This document shows positions 54,498-62,476 of a stretch of 64,000 bases of DNA, piece by piece. The notes beneath the pieces were generated by a model, which did not search any database, was not told where the DNA came from, and saw only the letters and a program-made list of their open reading frames with translations. The position numbers and the translations under genes are program-made. Position 1 is the first letter of the stretch; every line of letters starts with the position of its first letter. Location: contig JANQRS010000006.1 in NCBI GenBank assembly GCA_028284445.1, forward strand, positions 285,186 through 349,185, written 5' to 3'. Source of the stretch: Calditrichia bacterium. GTDB lineage: Bacteria > Calditrichota > Calditrichia > RBG-13-44-9 > J075.

Positions 54498-55100
54498 TTA
54501 AAATCGCAATTGTGCGCTCAGACCAATCCCATTATTTGGAATTGATGTTACTCCCAGATCCACCTCAAGCTGGCGGAAGGGCGCCCACTTCTCATACTCA
54601 ATGTTCAGGCCAAGGAAAAAGCCCCCGGTAGCCCCGGAAGATACCCCAACAGCACCCAGAAGAAGCATGATTACGTCTTTGTCAGATTTTCCGGTTCGGG
54701 CATTTACACAGTCACCTTCATCGCAGAGCGCGTTGGTCATCAGGATTGCCAGAAGTCCACCGCCAGCAATTCCGGCCATCATCATTTCCCATTGACGTGT
54801 CCGTTTACCAAGATGCAGCTCCATCTTTTGCAACTTCGCAGTGGGAAAATACAGCGTCCGCTCATTTGCCCCTTGAGCCAGGACCAAAGTATCGCCGCTG
54901 AAGCGCTCAAAGGTACCAACGATTTCCGCATTTCGTTCCGCATTTGTCAGCGGCTCACCGTAAATGGTTAGCGGCGCCTTACTATCTTTCAACAACACCC
55001 GTACTTGATCGCCTTCTTCAGGCGTGTGAACCACTTGCGCAAGTGATATCCCGGTCAATAGCAGTAGCCACAGAGCAGCCGTCTCAACAAACTTCATCAT
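54498..55100 (-). CDS. Conserved envelope protein with signal peptide, function unknown
   Basis: A 200-residue protein with a signal peptide (MKFVETAALWLLLLTGISLA), a beta-rich domain of about 70 residues that may be a small SH3-like or Sm-like barrel (GDQVRVLLKD, GTFERFSGDTLVLA), then two short hydrophobic glycine-rich segments (108-125 and 143-166) separated by CDEGDC, and a C-terminal beta strand. GGGAGG precedes two adjacent ATGs (55100 and 55097). I do not recognise it. The pattern is common in FCB genomes for putative membrane proteins with a stress or lipid role, which is inference. Confidence 0.7.
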   Translation of the reverse strand: MMKFVETAALWLLLLTGISLAQVVHTPEEGDQVRVLLKDSKAPLTIYGEPLTNAERNAEIVGTFERFSGDTLVLAQGANERTLYFPTAKLQKMELHLGKRTRQWEMMMAGIAGGGLLAILMTNALCDEGDCVNARTGKSDKDVIMLLLGAVGVSSGATGGFFLGLNIEYEKWAPFRQLEVDLGVTSIPNNGIGLSAQLRF

Positions 55101-55171
55101 CTTCCTCCCAAAATTGTCCCAAAGTCCAGTATCTAATAATAGTATTATTCAGAGCTCAGAACAATTTTCTG

Positions 55172-55250
55172 AAAATAAAAAGGGCCACAGAGTTAGTAAA
55201 TTTCTATCAAGCTACGTTTGATAAGCGAATTTACTATTCTCTGTGGCCCA
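55172..55250 (-). terminator. Long hairpin terminator after the AbgT-family gene
   Basis: On the minus strand GGGCCACAGAG...AGTAAATT pairs with AATTTACTAACTCTGTGGCC followed by C and TTTTTATTTTC. It starts 23 bases after the AbgT gene stop. Confidence 0.8.
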
Positions 55251-55272
55251 CAAAGATGACGCTCGGGACGGC

Positions 55273-56826
55273 TTACGGCGCTGGATACACGTAAGACGCG
55301 CTAAATCCCAGCGGAATACCAAGCATCCAATAAATGATCAGGAAGATGCTCCAGGAAATCAAGAAGAATACTGAATAGGGAAGCATCATGGAGACCAGGG
55401 TACCAATACCGGTTTTCTTGACGTATTGCTGACAGAATACCACCACCAATGGGAAGTACGGCATCAGGGGCGTAATGATATTTGTGGAAGAGTCACCGAC
55501 GCGATAAGCGGCCTGGGTTAGTTCCGGTGAAATGCCCAATTGCATTAGCATCGGCACGAAAATCGGCGCCAGCAATGCCCATTTTGCCGATGCGGAACCG
55601 ACGAAGAGGTTAACAAATCCAGCCAGGAAAATAATGCCAAAGACGGTTACTTCGGCCGGCAATGCGAGCGCCCGTAAGAAATTTGCCCCCTTCACTGCCA
55701 GCAGTGCGCCAATATTGGAGGTTCCGAATGCATTCACAAACAAGGCACAAAAGAAGGCCATAACGATGTAGTAAGCCATGCCGCGCATTGCTTCACTCAT
55801 GCTATCGATGATGTCTTTGCTCTTCTCGAATTTCTTCACATAGTAACCATAGATGGCACCAGGAATCAGAAAGAGCAGGAATATGTAGGTAACGATAGAC
55901 CGCATAATCGGTGCGGAGAAAGAGTTAAGCGATCCATTGGCGTCACGCAGCGGTGAATCCGCCGGTAAAGCGGAAATGGCGAGCAGAGCCAAACCGGCAA
56001 TGATAGAGGCTACGCCGAGATAGAAGCCTTTCTTTTCCCTATCGGAAATAGAACCCATATCCGGCGCTTCTTCGGCATCTGCATCGACCGGGGAATCTGC
56101 CAGGCGCGGCTCAACAATTTTATCGGTAATATACCAACCGAGACCAACGATTAAAAAAGAGGAAGCAGCGGTAAAGAAATAATTGCAAAGCGCATTTACT
56201 TCAATGCCGTCTTGGACAATTTGTGCCGCCGGTTGAGTAAATCCCTGCAACAAGGGATCAAGTGCGGATGGCAATGGGTTGGCGCTAAATCCACCGGAAA
56301 CCCCGGCGAAGGCAGCAGCAATTCCGGCCAGCGGATGCCGCCCCGCGGCATAGAAAATGACCCCGCCAAGAGGAATCACCAAAACATATCCGGCATCGAC
56401 CGCAGAGTGGCTGAGGATACCAACGAAAATAATCATCGGCGTCAGAAAACTCCTTGAAGTCCAGCTAAGCAATAACTTGATACCGGCGTTAATAAATCCG
56501 GAGGTATCAGCAACACCAACACCCAGCATTGCCAGCAATACCACGCCGAGTGGCGCAAATCCGGTAAAGATGGTTACCATATTTGACAGGAATGTGTTTA
56601 TGGCCGTTCCGGTCAGGAGGTTGTTAACGACAATCGGCTCACCGGTTCGCGGGTTTATATCGGTAAAGGTGACACCAGAGAGCATAAAAGATAATGCCCA
56701 TACAATAAGAAGAGAGAAGAAGAAGAGGATTGCCGGGTCCGGTAGTTTATTACCAACCGTTTCGATAATGTTTAGAAACTTATCGAGCGCTCCGCCCCCC
56801 TTCGCGCCATTATTCTGATCGGCCAT
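55273..56826 (-). CDS. AbgT family transporter
   Basis: A 517-residue inner-membrane transporter of about 12 helices. It opens DKFLNIIETVGNKLPDPAILFFF, the AbgT signature, and contains HSAVDAGYVLVIPLGG, SGGFSANPLPSALDPLLQGFTQ and YRVGDSSTNIITPLMPYFPL, which line the substrate path. Family members take up p-aminobenzoyl-glutamate or export sulfonamide-like antimetabolites. Start at 56826 because AAGGA lies seven bases upstream; the frame runs to 56862. A hairpin terminator follows. Confidence 0.94.
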   Translation of the reverse strand: MADQNNGAKGGGALDKFLNIIETVGNKLPDPAILFFFSLLIVWALSFMLSGVTFTDINPRTGEPIVVNNLLTGTAINTFLSNMVTIFTGFAPLGVVLLAMLGVGVADTSGFINAGIKLLLSWTSRSFLTPMIIFVGILSHSAVDAGYVLVIPLGGVIFYAAGRHPLAGIAAAFAGVSGGFSANPLPSALDPLLQGFTQPAAQIVQDGIEVNALCNYFFTAASSFLIVGLGWYITDKIVEPRLADSPVDADAEEAPDMGSISDREKKGFYLGVASIIAGLALLAISALPADSPLRDANGSLNSFSAPIMRSIVTYIFLLFLIPGAIYGYYVKKFEKSKDIIDSMSEAMRGMAYYIVMAFFCALFVNAFGTSNIGALLAVKGANFLRALALPAEVTVFGIIFLAGFVNLFVGSASAKWALLAPIFVPMLMQLGISPELTQAAYRVGDSSTNIITPLMPYFPLVVVFCQQYVKKTGIGTLVSMMLPYSVFFLISWSIFLIIYWMLGIPLGFSASYVYPAP

Positions 56827-56975
56827 AACAGATTCCTTGATTTTTGTGAACAAACAACCCAATTAAAGGCAATAATTGCAGGCACATAGAGACGTGCGGG
56901 AGAATATAGCGAATATGGAGGAAATGAGCAAAGGAGCAAAAAGCCAATCTGTAAATCTGTAAATCTGTAAATAGG

Positions 56976-57130
56976 CAATGGAAATAAATGACAAATGTCG
57001 AATGACAAATGACAAATGTTTTCTTTACACTTTAAGAATCCCGCTTGCAGGATGACTTATCTCAGCCCCGGGTTTGGTTTTCTACCCGGGGAAGACAATG
57101 GAAATAAATGACAAATGTCGAATGACAAAT
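56976..57130. repeat. Pair of 35-base direct repeats
   Basis: CAATGGAAATAAATGACAAA followed by TGTCGAATGACAAAT occurs identically at 56976-57010 and 57096-57130. Just before the first copy, AATCTGTA is repeated three times in tandem; between the copies lies a hairpin CCCCGGGT...ACCCGGGG (57067-57091). All lie in the 331-base gap between the AbgT gene and the methyltransferase gene. Confidence 0.8.
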
Positions 57131-57157
57131 GTTTCTAACCAGCTCAAACGTCGCATA

Positions 57158-58534
57158 TCATTTCGACGGCCGTAGTACGGTAAGACATTCCACATGATAG
57201 GTTTGTGGAAGCATATCGTAGAGAAACACGTCGCTTCCGTGGTATCCGAGTGAGGCGAAATGATCGAGATCGCTGATTAAGGTTGCCGGGTTGCAGGATA
57301 TATAGCCAATCCAGCGGGGCGAAACTTTTACAATTTCAGAAATCAGATCTGCTGTCAATCCTTTGCGCGGCGGGTCGACGGTCACACCATCAATTTTGCG
57401 GCCATCTATGAGTAATTTTTGAAATCCGGCCCTGGCGTCATCGCAGATAAATTGAACATTAGCCACACCATTGTCAGTTGCATTATCAAGAGCGGCTTGC
57501 ACACTATCGGCATTTTTTTCGATGCCGGTCACCGTCTCGACTGCATTCGCCAGCGACAATGCAATTGCGCCGACACCGCAGTATAGATCAACAAGGTGAT
57601 CGCTTTTTTGTAAGCCGGAAATTTGCTTCAACTGCTGCAGCATTTTGACAGCCTGGACCGAATTCACCTGAAAGAAGGTCTGTGGATAAATGCGAAACTG
57701 GCGCTTTCCCAGTTGCTCACGAATGAACGCTTCACCCCATGCAGGTATGGTTTCTTCGCCGAGAATAACGTTGGTGCGTTCTCGATTGATGTTCAACTGA
57801 AAGCTGCGTAGCGCAGGAAGCCCTCCCTTCAGCGCCGCCAGCAATTCCTGCCAATAAGGTATGTCTCTCCCCGTTACAACAAGCACAACCATCAGCTCTG
57901 CACTGAAGATGCCTTTTCGAATCAACACATAGCGCAAAAGCCCTTCATGGTTCGACTCATTATAGATAGGAATACGCTGCTGCTCAGCCCACTCCGCAAT
58001 AATTTTGAGGGCTTGATTGGCATCGCGATGCTCCACCATGCATTGATCTATTGGTAAAATCTCATGGGAGCCAAACTTATAAAGTCCGTAACCAATTGCT
58101 CCGTCGATGCTCAAATATGGCATTTGGGTTTTATTGCGATAGTAGAAAGGTTCCGGCATTGCCTCAGGGGCATGGACCTTCACCCCATTAAGCCGCGGGC
58201 ACTTTGCAAGCAGCGACGTTACCTGATGATGCTTGAACTGAAGTTGCTGCGGATACGGGAGATGTTGCAAGTGGCAGCCACCGCATTCGCTAAACCACTG
58301 GCAAGGGGCTTCCACCCGCTCTTTCGCGGCCTCCAGGACCTCCAACAAGCGAATGCGCTGTTTGCGATCCCGGCTGGGATCATATTCAACCCGAACTTTT
58401 TCACCCGGAAGTGTCTTCGGCACGACAATTTGGTGTCGGCCATGCTCAGCAACACCGGCGCCTTTGTCATTTAGCTCCCGAATCGTCACGTCAAAAACCC
58501 GTGAGCGCTCATCGTTCATCTTCGATTTGGCCAT
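57158..58534 (-). CDS. TrmA/RumA family RNA (uracil-C5)-methyltransferase, RlmD-like
   Basis: A 458-residue SAM-dependent enzyme methylating uracil at C5 in rRNA or tRNA. A TRAM domain (DVTIRELNDKGAGVAEHGRH) is followed by the Fe-S ligands C-x5-C-x2-C in PCQWFSECGGCHLQH, the SAM motif LVDLYCGVGAIALSLA, DPPRKG, and the catalytic Cys in IGYISCNPATLISDL. The layout with the cluster is that of RlmD (rumA), but the exact target base is not provable from sequence. ATG 58534 is chosen; the frame continues upstream through two TTG codons. Confidence 0.93.
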   Translation of the reverse strand: MAKSKMNDERSRVFDVTIRELNDKGAGVAEHGRHQIVVPKTLPGEKVRVEYDPSRDRKQRIRLLEVLEAAKERVEAPCQWFSECGGCHLQHLPYPQQLQFKHHQVTSLLAKCPRLNGVKVHAPEAMPEPFYYRNKTQMPYLSIDGAIGYGLYKFGSHEILPIDQCMVEHRDANQALKIIAEWAEQQRIPIYNESNHEGLLRYVLIRKGIFSAELMVVLVVTGRDIPYWQELLAALKGGLPALRSFQLNINRERTNVILGEETIPAWGEAFIREQLGKRQFRIYPQTFFQVNSVQAVKMLQQLKQISGLQKSDHLVDLYCGVGAIALSLANAVETVTGIEKNADSVQAALDNATDNGVANVQFICDDARAGFQKLLIDGRKIDGVTVDPPRKGLTADLISEIVKVSPRWIGYISCNPATLISDLDHFASLGYHGSDVFLYDMLPQTYHVECLTVLRPSK

Positions 58535-58667
58535 TTCGTTCAACAAGTCTTAAGCTCGATAATAATAGCCAATTTCATACAAGAAGCACAATTGTTTGTT
58601 TTGCAAAAGTTCGCTAATCTTAGATGCTCATCGTCTGTCACATCGACAAAATTGGGGGATACCTGCT

Positions 58668-59666
58668 ATGCCAAGGGCGTTTTATCGGCAATCCTCATTG
58701 CTGACACTTTTGCTAATCTGTCTCATTTTCTTCCCGCTCGATGCCCGGGAGCGTCCGGGTAAAGCCGAACCTGTCGCGACATTCTCCATCGTGGGCCGCG
58801 ACGCGGAAACCGGCGAACTGGGAATTGCCGTCGCATCCCGATTTTTTGCGGTTGGCACAGTGGTGCCCTGGGCCAAGGCAGGCGTTGGTGCTGTCGCCAC
58901 CCAATCCTATGCAAATACTGCCTTTGGCTGGGAAGGACTGGCGTTGTTGGAGCAGGGCGCAACACCGGAAGAAACCGTAGCGATCCTCACTCGCAACGAT
59001 GACAATCCGGAAAAACGCCAGTTTGGGATAGTCTCCGCTGATGGGAAATCAGCTACCTTTACCGGCGACAAATGCAACCCCTGGGCCGGGGGACGCAGCG
59101 GAAGCAACTATGCAGTCCAGGGAAATATTCTGGCGGGAGAAGCGGTGGTTACCGCAATGGAAAAAGCGTTTTTGGAAACCCCAGGTACGCTCGCCGATCG
59201 CCTGTATGCTGCCCTTCTTGCCGGAGAAAAAAACGGTGGTGATTCTCGCGGTAAGCAATCGACTGCCCTGCTGGTTGTGAAGGAAGGCGCCGGTTATGGC
59301 GGCTATACTGATCGGGCCATTGATATCCGCGTAGACGATCACAAGGAACCGTTTAAGGAACTCGGCCGACTGCTTGATTTTGCCCAGATGAACTACGCCT
59401 GGAACGAAGCATGGACGCTTTATCTTGAAAAACAGTCATCTGCTGCCCTTCCGCATATGGAGCGTACGGCAAAGCTAGCCCCGGAAAACCCGGAAGTTTT
59501 ATATGATCTGGCAGTTATCCGTATGGCCACCGGCAATACAAATTCTGCACTCGAAGCGCTGGAAAAAGCGATAAAAATCAGTCCAAAGCTAAAAGCACAA
59601 GCCAGTGGCGACAACGACTTGAAAGCGCTTCGTGACAACCCTGTCTTCAAAAAATTGATCGAATAA
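58668..59666 (+). CDS. DUF1028 family Ntn-hydrolase-like protein with TPR tail
   Basis: A 332-residue exported protein. The signal peptide is RQSSLLTLLLICLIFFPLDA. The DUF1028 domain follows (ATFSIVGRDAETGELGIAVAS, then ATQSYANTAFGWEGLALLEQG and NYAVQGNILAG) to about residue 235, then a TPR-like helix set (AAPLHMERTAKLAPENPEVLYDLAV-like). The family has an Ntn-hydrolase-like fold and unproven function. GGGGGA lies upstream of ATG 58668. It is followed after 30 bases by an asparaginase-like Ntn hydrolase, and the two are probably co-expressed. Confidence 0.88.
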   Translation: MPRAFYRQSSLLTLLLICLIFFPLDARERPGKAEPVATFSIVGRDAETGELGIAVASRFFAVGTVVPWAKAGVGAVATQSYANTAFGWEGLALLEQGATPEETVAILTRNDDNPEKRQFGIVSADGKSATFTGDKCNPWAGGRSGSNYAVQGNILAGEAVVTAMEKAFLETPGTLADRLYAALLAGEKNGGDSRGKQSTALLVVKEGAGYGGYTDRAIDIRVDDHKEPFKELGRLLDFAQMNYAWNEAWTLYLEKQSSAALPHMERTAKLAPENPEVLYDLAVIRMATGNTNSALEALEKAIKISPKLKAQASGDNDLKALRDNPVFKKLIE

Positions 59667-59696
59667 TCGAACCAAACTCAACACATTGGAGAACCC

Positions 59697-60749
59697 ATGA
59701 AAAGACGCGATTTCATCAAAAAATCAGCACTTGCGGGAGCGGGGCTGTCCATCTTGCCGGGAATTGACGGCCTTCAACAAGAGGCACTTGCCGCTACCAG
59801 ACCGAAACATCCCGTGGTTATTTCCAGCGGCAACGGACTGGAAGCAGTCAAAAAAGCAATGAGTATGATTAAGGGCGGAAGCGATACCCTTGATGCAGTG
59901 ATTGCCGGCGTCAACATCGTGGAGGATGATCCCGATGATTTGACCGTCGGCTATGGCGGTTTGCCCAATGAAGATGGTGTGGTTGAACTGGATTCTTCGG
60001 TCATGCACGGCCCTACCCACAATGCCGGGGCTGTGGCATCCATCCGCAACATCAAAAATCCATCGAAGGTAGCAAAATTAGTGATGGAACGGACGGATCA
60101 CGTATTGATTGTCGGGGAAGGAGCGCTACGCTTTGCTCGTGCTCACGGCTTTAAGGAAGAGGATCTGCTCACCGACAAGACGCGCAAAATCTGGTTAAAA
60201 TGGAAAGAAAATTTGAATTCAAAAGACGACTGGCTTCCGGGACCGGAAGATGAATACAGCCAGTTGTTGGAGCAGTATCGAGAGGTATACGGCACCATCA
60301 ATTGCTGCGCGGTTGATACCAATGGCGATTTGAGCGGGGTAACCACAACCAGTGGGCTGAGCTTCAAGATTCCAGGCCGGGTGGGTGATTCACCAATCAT
60401 TGGCGCCGGTCTATTTGTTGATAACGAAGTGGGTGCGGCGGGCTCTACTGGTCGCGGCGAAGCCAACCTGAAGAACTTGTGCTCCTTTCTGGTTGTCGAA
60501 TTCATGCGCATGGGTAAATCCCCGGAAGAAGCTTGCATTCAAACCTGTCAGCGCATCGCAGACAACACGAAGATGGCCATGTTGCTTGATGATAATGGCC
60601 GCCCGAACTTCAACGTTAAATTTTATGCGGTAAACAAAAAAGGCCAGTTTGGTGCTGCAGCCATTTATGAGGGTGGCAACTTCTGCGTTGCCGACGCCAA
60701 AGGTGCTCGTCACGAGGATATCGCTTATTTGTTTAAGCGGAAGAAATAG
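59697..60749 (+). CDS. N4-(beta-N-acetylglucosaminyl)-L-asparaginase-like Ntn hydrolase
   Basis: A 350-residue self-processing hydrolase of the glycosylasparaginase family. A twin-arginine signal MKRRDFIKKSALAGAGLS is present, so the enzyme should be exported folded. The predicted nucleophile after self-cleavage is T200 in EVYGTINCCAVD, aligned with the HDTIG site of known enzymes; SGLSFKIPGRVGDSPIIGAGL and GSTGRGEANLKN form the substrate pocket. It probably removes the sugar from asparagine or hydrolyses small asparaginyl or isoaspartyl compounds. GGAG precedes ATG. It follows the DUF1028 gene closely. Confidence 0.93.
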   Translation: MKRRDFIKKSALAGAGLSILPGIDGLQQEALAATRPKHPVVISSGNGLEAVKKAMSMIKGGSDTLDAVIAGVNIVEDDPDDLTVGYGGLPNEDGVVELDSSVMHGPTHNAGAVASIRNIKNPSKVAKLVMERTDHVLIVGEGALRFARAHGFKEEDLLTDKTRKIWLKWKENLNSKDDWLPGPEDEYSQLLEQYREVYGTINCCAVDTNGDLSGVTTTSGLSFKIPGRVGDSPIIGAGLFVDNEVGAAGSTGRGEANLKNLCSFLVVEFMRMGKSPEEACIQTCQRIADNTKMAMLLDDNGRPNFNVKFYAVNKKGQFGAAAIYEGGNFCVADAKGARHEDIAYLFKRKK

Positions 60750-60757
60750 AGCAAAAT

Positions 60758-60802
60758 GAACATCCCCCTAATCCCCGTGGAAGGAGACGCAGGGGGATGT
60801 TC
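60758..60802. repeat. CATCCCCC palindromic repeat, copy 4
   Basis: Left GAACATCCCCCTAATCCCC, right GCAGGGGGATGTTC, with the centre altered to GTGGAAGGA. It stands between convergent genes and is the most diverged member, yet the outer arms are intact. Confidence 0.85.
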
Positions 60803-60818
60803 AGTCTGATCTTCAGAA

Positions 60819-61217
60819 TTAATCTACAACAAATGACAGATTCACCGTGGTAATATTCGTCGGTTCGCTGGCGCCGTCGGAACCGGTCCGAATTTCGAGC
60901 GTGACAGCATCGACGCCCTTAAAATCCGCTTTCGATTGATAACGATATACCGGTTGCCAAACTGTCTCCTCATTCCGGACAATTTCACTGATTTCAGCAT
61001 TAATTGCATCGACGGTAATAGTCATACCATCCTCATCGCCAAAGACGTAATCTGATGGCGGAACCCACGTATATGTTTCACCGGCTGCCACCACAATATC
61101 GTCGCCAATGCAATTATCAGCGCATATTGTGGGCACTCTACAGGCAGTGGCAAACACAAACAAAACGGCGAGTGTAGCTATGGTGCCACGACTCATTTTT
61201 CCAAGCAGCGGAGTCAT
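60819..61217 (-). CDS. Small exported lipoprotein, function unknown
   Basis: A 132-residue protein. The signal peptide MSRGTIATLAVLFVFATAC ends in a good lipobox (FATAC), followed by a Cys-rich stretch (CRVPTICADNC) and beta-rich sequence rich in Thr and acidic residues, ending in VNLSFVVD. ATG 61217 has GAGG ten bases upstream; ATG 61196 is a second option. It is the last of three small lipoprotein genes on this strand. No family recognised. Confidence 0.65.
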   Translation of the reverse strand: MTPLLGKMSRGTIATLAVLFVFATACRVPTICADNCIGDDIVVAAGETYTWVPPSDYVFGDEDGMTITVDAINAEISEIVRNEETVWQPVYRYQSKADFKGVDAVTLEIRTGSDGASEPTNITTVNLSFVVD

Positions 61218-61250
61218 CTTCGCGATTCCTCATATTTATGGGTGGATTAT

Positions 61251-61724
61251 CTACAAGAAACTATATGTCAGCAAGAACTGTCCATCTTCTGTTTTCAGAT
61301 TCAACTGGATCACACCGGCACGTCCGCTATAGTTTTCCCGATAGCGCTCCTGGATTGGTTCTAAATCAAAGGTAATCGTCCTTCTAAGGAGGGCTTCGCA
61401 AGGATCATCGTGGCTATTATGTGAAATGATAATATCTACGGTATTCTCTTCTTCCCCGTAAAACCGATCTCCTGCAATCAAATTAAATTCATGACTTTCA
61501 CATCCGCCGCCGTACTCAACACTTGTCATCAAGGAATCACGATCGACGGAGACATCCGTCAGACGAAAGTCATCGCTGGGCCAGTCGTTCACCTGCTCAG
61601 CCGGTACGAAATGCGTTTGTCGGTGACCCTCAAAAAAGAGTGGCACGTCGATACCGGAACGACAGGCAAGAAACGAAGAAAGGCCGATAATAAGGATTGC
61701 AAGGCCTGTTGACTTAATAATCAT
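61251..61724 (-). CDS. Lipoprotein, paralogue of the upstream lipoprotein
   Basis: A 157-residue protein with lipobox SSFLAC. It shares with the preceding gene (61714-62214) the order VPAE..DWP, VD..L...V.Y.GGC..H, ISH...DPC.A, FDL.PI and a Tyr-rich beta end, so the two are tandem duplicates. Three cysteines are conserved between them. The start overlaps the previous gene by 11 bases; GTG 61748 is an alternative. Function unknown. Confidence 0.7.
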   Translation of the reverse strand: MIIKSTGLAILIIGLSSFLACRSGIDVPLFFEGHRQTHFVPAEQVNDWPSDDFRLTDVSVDRDSLMTSVEYGGGCESHEFNLIAGDRFYGEEENTVDIIISHNSHDDPCEALLRRTITFDLEPIQERYRENYSGRAGVIQLNLKTEDGQFLLTYSFL

Positions 61725-62214
61725 ATTGAATCTTATATGATTGATCACCCAATCGAATTGTCAAAATCACACTGCCCGGACCGCCACCTGAAGAAGTCTG
61801 CAGGTAATTGCGAATCGGCACCAAATCAAAGTTAGCAATTTCACCAATAATCGCATCACAAGGATCACCGGGATCATCATGAGACAGAATTGCCGTCATT
61901 TGCGGCGGCAAGGATTCAGCCACATCCTCGCCAACGACCAGGGCATAGCTATGCTCAGCACAGCCACCGCTATAGCTGAGATCAACCGCCAGGTTATTAG
62001 CATCTATACTGATCTCATTGATAGACAGTGGATCCTGCGGCCAGTCGTCAAACTCTTCAGCCGGCACAATCACCGTTTGACCACTAGGTGCAGATAGTGT
62101 ATCAGGATTATTAACGCTTGCCGGACAACCGGTCAAAAAGATCATCGAGGCAAACGCTCCGCAAAAAATAAGCGCCATTACCGCTCGAATCTGACGCATG
62201 CTAAAGTTAGACAT
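61714..62214 (-). CDS. Lipoprotein, first gene of the small lipoprotein cluster
   Basis: A 166-residue protein. GGGAG lies five bases upstream of ATG 62214. The signal peptide ends in IFLTGC, a classical lipobox. The mature part has the shared pattern with the next gene: VPAEEFDDWPQD, DLSYSGGCAEH, ILSHDDPGDPCDA, FDLVPI. The pairs of Cys around GGC and DPC may form a disulfide. Probably a periplasm- or surface-facing domain of one beta-sandwich. Function unknown. Confidence 0.72.
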   Translation of the reverse strand: MSNFSMRQIRAVMALIFCGAFASMIFLTGCPASVNNPDTLSAPSGQTVIVPAEEFDDWPQDPLSINEISIDANNLAVDLSYSGGCAEHSYALVVGEDVAESLPPQMTAILSHDDPGDPCDAIIGEIANFDLVPIRNYLQTSSGGGPGSVILTIRLGDQSYKIQYDY

Positions 62215-62476
62215 GTCTTCTCCCTTCAAACTTTGACATAAAATCTGGCAGAATTCGCGACACTCCATCATCGCGAGAACAAACTCTCTTAACAATAACT
62301 CAAATCACATGCCAGAATTCTGGAAACCACAAAAATCTACTCAAATCGCTGATTACAAATGACTTAAAACCCAGGCACAAAGCCTCGCAGATGCACGGAC
62401 CTTTTTGAAAAACTGAAGTGTTGTCAAATATCTGATAATATTTATGGAATCCGCCACGCCACAACATCTATTCAAT

